A DNA stretch of 64,000 bases from Bacteroidales bacterium (lineage in GTDB: Bacteria; Bacteroidota; Bacteroidia; Bacteroidales; UBA932), in assembly GCA_017443465.1 (NCBI GenBank), contig JAFRXO010000011.1, forward strand, positions 62,001 to 126,000. Direction: 5' to 3'. Every line of letters begins with the position of its first letter. Within the stretch, counting starts at the first letter, position 1. A program made the position numbers and the translations under genes. Positions 44,474 to 52,195 of the stretch are shown piece by piece. The notes below the pieces were generated by a model. It was not told where the DNA came from and did no database searches. It saw nothing but the letters and a program-made list of their open reading frames with translations.

Positions 44474-45973
44474 ATGCCACTACCGAATTTCGCATATTGC
44501 TCCGACAAGTACCAGTACACTATGGGAAAGTCCTTCTTCCAGACAGGCAGGAAAGACCGTATCGCAGTTTTCAACCTATTCTACCGCGTCGCCCCGGAAC
44601 ACAACAACTGGGCTGTAGTCAGCGGAACGGAAGAAGTCATCGAAATGATAGGTAAACTCGGGCAGGAAGCTCCTGATTTCTACGAGAAATTCCTCCCCGG
44701 CGATCTCTACAAGGATTTCCGGGAGTACCTGAGTACCATGAAGTTCACCGGCGAGGTTTACGCCATGAGGGAGGGAGAGATCGCGTTCCCCAACCAGCCG
44801 ATAATCACTGTCAAGGCTCCTATAATCGAGGCCCAGGTGCTTGAGACCCCGATGCTCTGCATAATGAACCACCAGATGGCTGTAGCCACCAAGGCTTCCA
44901 GGGTCTGCAGGGCTACGAAGCATCCGGTAAGCGAATTCGGATCACGCCGCGCCCATGGCCCATGGGCTGCCACCTTCGGGGCAAAGGCCGCCATAATCGC
45001 CGGATGTGCAAGCACTTCCAATATCCTCACGGGAGTCATGAACGGAGTTCCCTCTACAGGGACCATGGCCCACAGTTTCATCACCTCATATGGCAGCACT
45101 GTCGAAGGCGAGCACAAAGCCTTCACGGATTACATAAAGACGCATATGGGTGAGAACCTCATCCTCCTGATCGATACATATGACACCCTCAAGTGCGGCA
45201 TCCTCAACGCGATCCGCTCATTCAAGGAATGCGGTATCGACGACAGTTATCCGGGTGGATACGGCATACGTCTCGACAGCGGAGACCTCGCCTACCTGTC
45301 GGTAAAGGTCAGGAATATCCTCGACGAGCATGGACTGACTAAATGCAAGATTTTCGCTACGAACGGACTGGACGAGTACCTGATCACCGACCTGGAGATC
45401 CAGGGAGCCAGGATCGATTCATATGGAGTCGGTGACGCCATCGCAACTTCGAAGGCCGCCCCATGTTTCGGCGGGGTTTACAAACTTGTCCAGATTGACG
45501 ACGAGCCTGTCCTGAAACGCTCCGAGGACACCATCAAGCTTATCAACCCGGGCTTCCAGGTGACTTACCGCATCTTCAAGACCGATCCTGAATCCGAAAC
45601 CGGGGAGATAGTAAAGGCCGACGTGACATGCCTCAGGGGCGATGCCACGGCCCAGGCGATCGAAAAAGGGGAAAGTTTCACTATCTACGACGAGCAGGAC
45701 CGCTTCAAGCACAAGACCTTTGAAGCCGGATCATATGTCGCCCGTCCCCTTCAGGCCCAGGTCATCAAGGACGGGGCATGCACGGCCCAGCCTCACAGCC
45801 TGACCGAGAAGGCCGCCTATTTCCAGAAGAACCTTCACAGTTTCAGCCCTTCGGAAAGACGACTTATCAATCCGCACTATTCCAAAGTGGACATCTCGGA
45901 AGAACTCCGCAGCCTGAAACTCGGCATCCTCGAGAAACTCAATAAGGAAATCGCCGAATTCAGCATAGACTGA
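44474..45973 (+). CDS. pncB: Nicotinate phosphoribosyltransferase
   Basis: NAD salvage enzyme making nicotinate mononucleotide. ATG 44474 gives 499 residues beginning MPLPNFAYCSDKYQYTMGKS, the normal start; the frame stays open further upstream on the opposite strand of the MurU-like gene but the promoter box lies in that part. Conserved blocks are EFGSRRAHGPWAA, ASTSNILTGVMNGVPSTGTMAHS with the catalytic histidine, LIDTYDTLKCG and YGIRLDSGDLAYLS. It is followed after 7 bases by the AmgK-RapZ gene. Confidence 0.94.
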   Translation: MPLPNFAYCSDKYQYTMGKSFFQTGRKDRIAVFNLFYRVAPEHNNWAVVSGTEEVIEMIGKLGQEAPDFYEKFLPGDLYKDFREYLSTMKFTGEVYAMREGEIAFPNQPIITVKAPIIEAQVLETPMLCIMNHQMAVATKASRVCRATKHPVSEFGSRRAHGPWAATFGAKAAIIAGCASTSNILTGVMNGVPSTGTMAHSFITSYGSTVEGEHKAFTDYIKTHMGENLILLIDTYDTLKCGILNAIRSFKECGIDDSYPGGYGIRLDSGDLAYLSVKVRNILDEHGLTKCKIFATNGLDEYLITDLEIQGARIDSYGVGDAIATSKAAPCFGGVYKLVQIDDEPVLKRSEDTIKLINPGFQVTYRIFKTDPESETGEIVKADVTCLRGDATAQAIEKGESFTIYDEQDRFKHKTFEAGSYVARPLQAQVIKDGACTAQPHSLTEKAAYFQKNLHSFSPSERRLINPHYSKVDISEELRSLKLGILEKLNKEIAEFSID

Positions 45974-45980
45974 TCCCCAT

Positions 45981-47393
45981 ATGCAACAGCTCTGCGACTT
46001 ATACAGGAAATTAACCGGAACTGATGCGGTAGCCGAGCCGCTTCCCTCCTCCGGCAGCCACAGGAGATATTTCAGGCTCAGCGGTCCATCCGGCCAGATG
46101 ATCGGAGTAATCGGGACCTCGGTAGACGAGAACAAGGCTTTCACAGGCCTTGACCGGCACTTCGCCTCCAAGGGGCTCAGGGTCCCGAAGGTCCTGGCAA
46201 TCAGTGAGGACCACACCCGCTACCTCCAGGAAGATTTAGGCAACGTCCTGCTGTTCGACGCAGTAGCCGAGGGACGGGAGAACGGCCGGTACTCCCCCGA
46301 AGAAAGGGAGCTCCTGATCAAGACCATATCATCCCTTCCGGCCCTCCAGTTCAAAGGGGCGGAAGGACTCGACTGGAACATATGCTGGCCCGAGCCGGCT
46401 TTCGACGGCCGTCTGGTAATGTTCGACCTGAACTACTTCAAGTACTGTTTCCTGAAAGCTACCGGATTGGAATTCGATGAGATCCGCCTGCAGGACGACT
46501 TCGAAAAACTCAGGGACGACCTCCTGTGCGATGACACCGACACATTCATGTACAGGGATTTCCAGTCCAGGAATGTAATGGTCAAGGACGGGGAGCCATG
46601 GTTCATCGACTTCCAGGGCGGAAGACGCGGACCGATCTGGTACGACGTCGCATCCTTCATATGGCAGGCAAGGGCGCGTTACCCCGAAGACCTTCGCGAA
46701 GAGATGGTCGCCGCCTACCTTGAGGCCCTCAAGCCATATATGGACATCGACCCGGCCCGGTTCCGCGAGCGTCTGCGCATATTCGTCCTGTTCCGCACCC
46801 TGCAGGTACTCGGAGCATATGGTTTCCGCGGCTATTTCGAAAAGAAGCCCCATTTCATCGCAAGCGTCCCATATGCGCTCGGAAACCTGAGGAGGCTGCT
46901 CAGAACTCCGTTCGAAAGGTATCCCTATCTCAACGGCCTGCTGCTCCTTCTGGCGAATATGCCTGAATTCAACACTATGGCTGACGACAAGAGACTGGAG
47001 GTCAGGATATTCAGCTTCGCCTACAAGAAAGGTATCCCTGCCGACACATCGGGAAACGGAGGCGGCTACGTCTTCGACTGCAGGGCCATAAACAATCCCG
47101 GGAAATTCGAACGGTTCCGCAAGTTTACTGGGCTCGATCCGGAAGTAATTGAATACCTTGAAGATGACGGCGGAGTCCTCACCTTCCTGGATCATGTGTA
47201 CGCCCTGGTGGACGCCCATGCAAAGAGATTCATTGAAAGGAAGTTCACCCACCTTCAGGTGTGCATGGGATGCACCGGAGGACAGCACCGCTCAGTGTAC
47301 TGCGCCGAGCACCTCGCTGCCCACCTGGCATCGAAGTTCGACATCAAGGTAGTTGTAAACCACCGTGAACTCGGTATTGAAAAGATACTCTGA
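45981..47393 (+). CDS. AmgK-like sugar kinase fused to RapZ C-terminal domain
   Basis: A 470-residue two-domain protein. Residues ~1-320 are an aminoglycoside-phosphotransferase-fold kinase with the catalytic loop FMYRDFQSRNVMV and the metal aspartate in WFIDFQGGRRGPIWYD, close to AmgK, the anomeric MurNAc/GlcNAc kinase. Residues ~340-470 match the RapZ C-terminal domain (VFDCRAINNPG, VCMGCTGGQHRSVYCAEHLA), which in E. coli senses glucosamine-6-phosphate. The AmgK product would feed the MurU-like enzyme at 43637. The fusion suggests sensing and phosphorylation of amino sugars are linked. The start lies in a CATATG. Confidence 0.83.
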   Translation: MQQLCDLYRKLTGTDAVAEPLPSSGSHRRYFRLSGPSGQMIGVIGTSVDENKAFTGLDRHFASKGLRVPKVLAISEDHTRYLQEDLGNVLLFDAVAEGRENGRYSPEERELLIKTISSLPALQFKGAEGLDWNICWPEPAFDGRLVMFDLNYFKYCFLKATGLEFDEIRLQDDFEKLRDDLLCDDTDTFMYRDFQSRNVMVKDGEPWFIDFQGGRRGPIWYDVASFIWQARARYPEDLREEMVAAYLEALKPYMDIDPARFRERLRIFVLFRTLQVLGAYGFRGYFEKKPHFIASVPYALGNLRRLLRTPFERYPYLNGLLLLLANMPEFNTMADDKRLEVRIFSFAYKKGIPADTSGNGGGYVFDCRAINNPGKFERFRKFTGLDPEVIEYLEDDGGVLTFLDHVYALVDAHAKRFIERKFTHLQVCMGCTGGQHRSVYCAEHLAAHLASKFDIKVVVNHRELGIEKIL

Positions 47394-47420
47394 AAGCTGG
47401 TTTGAAAAAAGCCTGAAAAA

Positions 47421-47451
47421 TTTGGACTTTCAGTTTTTTCGCGTATCTTTG
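47421..47451 (+). promoter_or_regulatory. Promoter of tRNA-Val
   Basis: TTTG (47421-47424) and TATCTTTG (47444-47451) are 19 bases apart, the best consensus match in the window. The tRNA begins 38 bases downstream. Confidence 0.75.
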
Positions 47452-47489
47452 CACTCCCGTTTGAACAAGTGCTGTTCACGGACTGCTTC

Positions 47490-47564
47490 GGGAGCATAGC
47501 TCAGTCGGTTCAGAGCGTCTGCCTTACAAGCAGAGGGTCGGCGGTTCGAATCCGTCTGCTCCCA
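47490..47564 (+). tRNA. tRNA-Val (anticodon TAC)
   Basis: 75 bases with all arms. The acceptor GGGAGCA pairs with TGCTCCC, the D arm has GCTCAGTCGGTT, the anticodon stem TCTGC/GCAGA encloses the loop CTTACAA with anticodon TAC, and the T arm has GGTTCGAATCC. CCA is not encoded. Confidence 0.95.
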
Positions 47565-47598
47565 CCCTCTATTTAATCCCCACTATATACATTTATGC

Positions 47599-48201
47599 CT
47601 AAAGGACCGAAGAGAAATCTTCGAGGTCCTTTCTTTGGCTATGGCGTGGACTTGGTCCGGCATCAGGTACTCCTACGGGGAAAAGGCACACGATCTCGTA
47701 ACCTTCCGTCTCGGGGAAATCCGCTTTGATTTTCGCCGGGTCGAAGGAGCCTACCCATACGTTTCCGAGCCCCAGGGCAGATGCCTCGAGCATTATGTGG
47801 GTTCCCACGATGGCAGCGTCGATTTCAGCTCCGTTCTTGCCGTCATACTTGCGCACCCAGGCATCCTCGTACCTGCAGCCTACCATGAAAACGGCAGGAG
47901 CCCCATAAGTGTATTCAGTCGCACCCTTGAGCTTTTCAAGGGCTTCCGCGCTCTTTACAACCCACACATGGACCGGTTGCTTGTTTACCGCTGATGGAGC
48001 CAGCCTCGCGGCTTCGAGGATATGGTTGATCTGGAACTCAGTCAAAGGAGTGGACTTGAATGCACGGCAGGAATAACGCTCCTTGGCAATCGCACGGAAG
48101 GTGCTTTCCCTAGTCGGCAGTCTGTCAGGTATGTCAGAAAAAGCAGCCCTGTGATGTATATGGGTCAAGTCAGAAAGCTTGTGGAGAAATTTATTCAACA
48201 T
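47599..48201 (-). CDS. Nitroreductase-family flavoprotein
   Basis: A 200-residue FMN-dependent oxidoreductase. RYSCRAFKSTPLTEFQINHI is the N-terminal FMN-binding signature, followed by EAARLAPSAVNKQPVHVWVV, and ALGLGNVWVGSF near residue 150. The N-terminal ~35 residues (DLTHIHHRAAF) are an extra leader, so a later start is possible. The substrate is unknown. The AraC regulator is encoded just upstream on the same strand. Confidence 0.85.
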   Translation of the reverse strand: MLNKFLHKLSDLTHIHHRAAFSDIPDRLPTRESTFRAIAKERYSCRAFKSTPLTEFQINHILEAARLAPSAVNKQPVHVWVVKSAEALEKLKGATEYTYGAPAVFMVGCRYEDAWVRKYDGKNGAEIDAAIVGTHIMLEASALGLGNVWVGSFDPAKIKADFPETEGYEIVCLFPVGVPDAGPSPRHSQRKDLEDFSSVL

Positions 48202-48292
48202 GTGTCGTTCTTTTATGAATTGACCGGAAATATAACGTTTTTTCGCGAGATTTCAAAGTCAGACGCGTCCCAAACGAGGCAATCGCAGGATG

Positions 48293-49225
48293 CTATTGCT
48301 TGCGTCTCTGGAAGGCCAGAGGAGTCTCCCCCGTCGCCTTCAGGTAATAGCGTCCGAAATACGACGGATTGGGAAAATGAAGCATATGACTGACCTGTTG
48401 GACGTTAAGTTCTCCCTGAGAAAGCAGGAGCTGCGCCTCGGATATGACATTGTCCCTGATAAGGTCCACCGCCCGCCGGCCTGATACCCGGGTGACGACG
48501 CGTGACAGGTATTTTGGAGATATGTACAATGCTTCCGCGTAGAATGGCAGGTCACGGTGTTCCCTGCAGTTTTTCTGGACCATATCCAAGAACCTGTCGA
48601 GCAGGTACCTCTCCCTGGAGCTGTGTTCTGGCGCCTGCTGGTGCTCCAGGATCATTTTGGCAAGACCGCCGGAAAGCATCTCCGCAAATCCGGCTATGAT
48701 ATCTTCACGGAAATAGTATTCAGGCCCTCCGGATGCCACATGGAGGGTGATACTCAACAGCTGGACGTACCGGTCCATACGCTCCCTGCTGATAGGCAGA
48801 TGAAGGGGTGCGACCATCGCACGACGGAGTATATGGGCCGAACGGGAATTCATAGTGGCGAAAAGCTGCGCCGAATTCCACGCGATAATGAGGAAGCGGG
48901 TCCCGGCCTGATACTCTATCGAGTGCAGTACCGCTCCGGAGGGAACAAGCAGGATCGAACAGGCATTCATCCTGTAAGAACTGGTGTTTATCACGCTGTC
49001 AACCCTTCCTGTCTCTACGAAAAGGATGCAACTGAAATCCAGGCGGTAAGGGAAACGCATGCCATATGGCCGGAGGGTCCTGGTAGGCAGGCCTGCCGCC
49101 AGCAGGGACGCTATCCTGGAAGGAAGGCGTATGTCCAGGTTGTCGGATATTACGAAGGCGTCCTTCACGTGAAGCGTTCGCGCCATCCGAGGTACCATCT
49201 CAAGTCTGAAAATCTGATCATCCAT
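48293..49225 (-). CDS. AraC-family transcriptional regulator
   Basis: 310 residues. A cupin-like N-terminal sensor domain (SCILFVETGRVDSVINTSSY) is followed by a C-terminal double helix-turn-helix with AEALYISPKYLSRVVTRVSG and VSHMLHFPNPSYFGRYYLKATG, the usual AraC finger. It diverges from an acyl-CoA synthetase gene and is followed on its strand by the nitroreductase, which are the likeliest targets. The inducer is unknown. Confidence 0.88.
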   Translation of the reverse strand: MDDQIFRLEMVPRMARTLHVKDAFVISDNLDIRLPSRIASLLAAGLPTRTLRPYGMRFPYRLDFSCILFVETGRVDSVINTSSYRMNACSILLVPSGAVLHSIEYQAGTRFLIIAWNSAQLFATMNSRSAHILRRAMVAPLHLPISRERMDRYVQLLSITLHVASGGPEYYFREDIIAGFAEMLSGGLAKMILEHQQAPEHSSRERYLLDRFLDMVQKNCREHRDLPFYAEALYISPKYLSRVVTRVSGRRAVDLIRDNVISEAQLLLSQGELNVQQVSHMLHFPNPSYFGRYYLKATGETPLAFQRRKQ

Positions 49226-49291
49226 GGCGTAAAGATAGGAAATTTAGATAAGATTTAACTGTTTCCAATCAAAAAATGTCCATATTTCCCA

Positions 49292-49299
49292 CAAAGATA
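49292..49299 (-). promoter_or_regulatory. Minus-7 box of the AraC-type gene
   Basis: TATCTTTG on the minus strand, 66 bases before the start codon, fits TAnnTTTG. A weaker TAATTTTG for the divergent synthetase lies near 49342. Confidence 0.5.
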
Positions 49300-49372
49300 G
49301 CGCTTATTCCATACTGATTTAGAGAATGCGGAACAATCAGATAATTTTGTTCCCGAATTAAAAAACAAACCT

Positions 49373-51001
49373 ATGACCGGATTCAAGGAAATATTCGAAA
49401 CCCACTATACGTGGCTCGAAGGATTCATGCGCAACGTGCGCCGCTACTCCAACCGCACTGCTATGATTGATCCGCAGACTGACAGCGTCTGGACATATGA
49501 CGCGCTGAACCGGGATGCGAACCGGTTCGCCAACGCCATCAATGCAGATGGATTCAGCAAAGGTGACGTCATCATGGCAATGCTCCCGAACTGCCCGGAA
49601 TTCGTTTTCTGTTACCTCGCAGCCCATAAGACCGGAGGGATCTTCTGCCCGGCGAGTTTCCGCCTCAGCGCAGGCGAGCTGGCTTATAGCATAGATGACT
49701 CCAAACCTTTCATATTCATATACGACAAAAGCTTCGAAAAAACTGTCAGCCAGGCACTTTCAATGAGTGAATGGAAGCCCTCGCGAATCCTCGTCACAGG
49801 CGACGGAGCCCCGGAAGGATCCAGGACATATGATGAATTTGTCAGTTCCGCTCCCACCTCGGACCCCGCCCTTCCCGACGGATGCACCATCTTCGATGAG
49901 ACGACACGCCTATATACTTCTGGCACTACGGGGCATCCGAAAGGAGTTCCGATGACCAGCATAAACGAGGTCCTCTCCGCACATGACGTAATGATACATT
50001 TCCCGATGGGATACCAGGACATAACGATGAACACTACTCCCTGGTTCCACCGAGGAGGACTGCATTGCGCAGGGCCGTGCCCCGCTTTCTACGCCGGAGC
50101 AGCCATAGTGATAATGAGGAAATTCGATGCCGCGACGACCCTGGAGTACACCTCCCGCTACGGCATCACGTTCCTGATCGGGGTCCCGACAGTCCTCGGC
50201 GCACTCGCGGATGAGAAAGAGAACGGGGATTACGACCTTCCGACCCTTAAAGGAATCGTGACTATGGGCAGCCCGCTCGAGAAAGAGGCCTGTATCCGTT
50301 ACCAGAAGGTCCTGACTCCCAACATCTTCAACGGATACGGCACGACCGAAACATTCTGGAACACCTTCCTCAGGCCGTTCAACCTGCCCGAAGGGGCAGG
50401 CACAGCCGGGGCATCCTGCATCGACGACGATGTAAGGGTGGTGAAAGTCTATGAAGACCGCCGTGCGGAACCGGATGACCTGGCTGCTTGCGACGGGACG
50501 GAGATTGGCGAAGTAATCATATCCTCCCCTGCAAAATCCCCATATGCATATTTCAACAACGACGCTGAAACGCAGCGGAAGTACTACAAGGGATTCCTCT
50601 ACACCAACGACCTGGCAAGCTGGGACGAGCAGCAGTTCATCACCATTGCAGGCCGCAAGGATGACATGATCATCTCTTCAGGTGAGAACATCTATCCTAC
50701 TGAAATAGAGGCCGTACTGAATACAAATGAGAAAGTGCGCGACTGCATCGTGACATCAGTGCCTGACAAGGTGCGCGGCCAGAAAGTTGTGGCATATGTG
50801 ATACCTTCCGACCCGTCGCTGACTGCCGCCGACCTCGACCTTTTCTGCAAGGCGAGTCCCATGCTGGCCAATTTCAAGCGCCCGAGGCTCTACCGCTTCA
50901 CGGACACCATCCCGTACACCGCGACGGGGAAGAAAAGGCATGTGGAAATAAAGGAAACCGCATTGCGGGACCTGGAATCAGGCCGCCTCATGGAGCCCTG
51001 A
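49373..51001 (+). CDS. AMP-forming acyl-CoA synthetase
   Basis: A 542-residue adenylate-forming enzyme that activates a carboxylic acid with ATP and CoA. Motifs are LYTSGTTGHPKGVPMT near residue 183 (P-loop), NGYGTTETFW (motif A5), YTNDLASWDEQQFITIAGRKDD (A7-A8) and a C-terminal lysine in TGKKRHVEIKE (A10). Chain length or substrate cannot be read. It diverges from the AraC gene, so it may be controlled by it. Confidence 0.88.
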   Translation: MTGFKEIFETHYTWLEGFMRNVRRYSNRTAMIDPQTDSVWTYDALNRDANRFANAINADGFSKGDVIMAMLPNCPEFVFCYLAAHKTGGIFCPASFRLSAGELAYSIDDSKPFIFIYDKSFEKTVSQALSMSEWKPSRILVTGDGAPEGSRTYDEFVSSAPTSDPALPDGCTIFDETTRLYTSGTTGHPKGVPMTSINEVLSAHDVMIHFPMGYQDITMNTTPWFHRGGLHCAGPCPAFYAGAAIVIMRKFDAATTLEYTSRYGITFLIGVPTVLGALADEKENGDYDLPTLKGIVTMGSPLEKEACIRYQKVLTPNIFNGYGTTETFWNTFLRPFNLPEGAGTAGASCIDDDVRVVKVYEDRRAEPDDLAACDGTEIGEVIISSPAKSPYAYFNNDAETQRKYYKGFLYTNDLASWDEQQFITIAGRKDDMIISSGENIYPTEIEAVLNTNEKVRDCIVTSVPDKVRGQKVVAYVIPSDPSLTAADLDLFCKASPMLANFKRPRLYRFTDTIPYTATGKKRHVEIKETALRDLESGRLMEP

Positions 51002-51024
51002 GGGACTCTCTGAGCCTTTGATGG

Positions 51025-51096
51025 TACCTCCGCAGGGATTCGAACCCTGATCGTCAGAACCGGAATCTGAAATCCTATCCATTAGACTACAGAGGC
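51025..51096 (-). tRNA. tRNA-Arg (anticodon CCG)
   Basis: 72 bases on the minus strand. The acceptor GCCTCTG pairs with CGGAGGT (one G-T end pair), the anticodon stem TCAGA/TCTGA encloses TTCCGGT with anticodon CCG, and the T arm has GGGTTCGAATCCC. CC follows the discriminator but no full CCA. Confidence 0.92.
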
Positions 51097-51133
51097 ATAC
51101 GCCGAATCATGCATATCTGCACATGAATGACAT

Positions 51134-51174
51134 TGCAAAGTTAGCATTTTTTCAGATAAAAGGCTAACTTTGCA
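51134..51174. promoter_or_regulatory. Divergent promoter boxes as a 12-bp inverted repeat
   Basis: TGCAAAGTTAGC (51134-51145) and GCTAACTTTGCA (51163-51174) are perfect complements. Each contains a TAACTTTG minus-7 box, one reading toward tRNA-Arg and the other toward fabD. The pair could be two promoters, or also an operator. Confidence 0.6.
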
Positions 51175-51199
51175 TCATTACGTGTTAACAAACCTGACT

Positions 51200-52096
51200 A
51201 TGAAGAAAGCATACATCTTTCCAGGACAAGGGTCACAATACCCAGGGATGGGCAAAGACCTGTACGACAAGATTCCCAAAGCCAGGGAAATGTTCGAGAC
51301 CGCCAACGGGATCCTCGGATTCCGGATAACCGACATAATGTTCGACGGCACTGCCGAAGATCTCAAGCAGACAAGGGTCACGCAGCCCGCCATCTTCCTC
51401 CACTCAACGATACTTGCCGCATGCCTCGACGATTTCGAGCCTGACATGGTTGCAGGGCACTCGCTGGGAGAGTTCTCGGCCCTCACCGCCGCAGGCGCCA
51501 TAAGGTTCGAGGACGGGGTCAGGCTGGTTTCCATCCGCGCCTCCGAAATGCAGAAATGCTGCGAGCATATCCCCGGAGGGATGGCTGCCATCATTGGACT
51601 CGATGACGAACAGGTCCAGCAGATCTGCATGGGCTGCGACGGAATCGTGATTCCCGCGAACTACAACTGCAACGGACAGGTCGTCATCTCAGGCGAGCAG
51701 GCTTCCGTCGCCCAGGCATGCGCATTCGCCAAGGAAGCAGGTGCAAAGCGCGCCCTTCCCCTGGCGGTCAGCGGAGCCTTCCACTCTCCCCTGATGGAGC
51801 CGGCCCGCGAAGAACTTGCAAAGGCCATCGACAAGACTGAAATCACGGCTCCGCGCTGCCCTGTTTACCAGAACGTATCCGCAAAGGCCGAGACAGATCC
51901 GGCCGTCATCCGGAAGAACCTGCTCGCGCAGCTGACCTCCCCGGTCTGCTGGACACAGTCCGTAAAGAACATGATTGCGGACGGAGCCGGCTTCTTCATG
52001 GAGCTCGGCCCGGGGGCTGTGCTGCAGGGACTGGTGAAGCGCATCGCAGGTGCCACAGAAGGGATCACACTCGCCGGAAAATCCTCCCTTGAGTAA
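51200..52096 (+). CDS. fabD: Malonyl-CoA:ACP transacylase FabD
   Basis: Loads malonyl groups on ACP for fatty acid synthesis. ATG 51200 gives 298 residues starting MKKAYIFPGQGSQYPGMGKD; the earlier frame start lies in the promoter. The nucleophile Ser88 is in GHSLGEFSAL, with AVSGAFHSPLM carrying the catalytic histidine. Confidence 0.95.
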   Translation: MKKAYIFPGQGSQYPGMGKDLYDKIPKAREMFETANGILGFRITDIMFDGTAEDLKQTRVTQPAIFLHSTILAACLDDFEPDMVAGHSLGEFSALTAAGAIRFEDGVRLVSIRASEMQKCCEHIPGGMAAIIGLDDEQVQQICMGCDGIVIPANYNCNGQVVISGEQASVAQACAFAKEAGAKRALPLAVSGAFHSPLMEPAREELAKAIDKTEITAPRCPVYQNVSAKAETDPAVIRKNLLAQLTSPVCWTQSVKNMIADGAGFFMELGPGAVLQGLVKRIAGATEGITLAGKSSLE

Positions 52097-52146
52097 ATAA
52101 ATCAACTGATTAATACCACAAAAAACCGTTATTGCGAATTTTTGAT

Positions 52147-52154
52147 TAAATTTG
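52147..52154 (+). promoter_or_regulatory. Minus-7 box before the PFOR gene
   Basis: TAAATTTG in a 99-bp AT-rich gap, 41 bases before the start codon. Confidence 0.5.
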
Positions 52155-52195
52155 CATAATTTGTGACCAATCAAATAATAATTCTTTTATAAACT

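Noticed and set aside
48557-49258. 233-codon plus-strand frame opposite the AraC gene
   Set aside because: The AraC gene has clear domains; the opposite frame has none.
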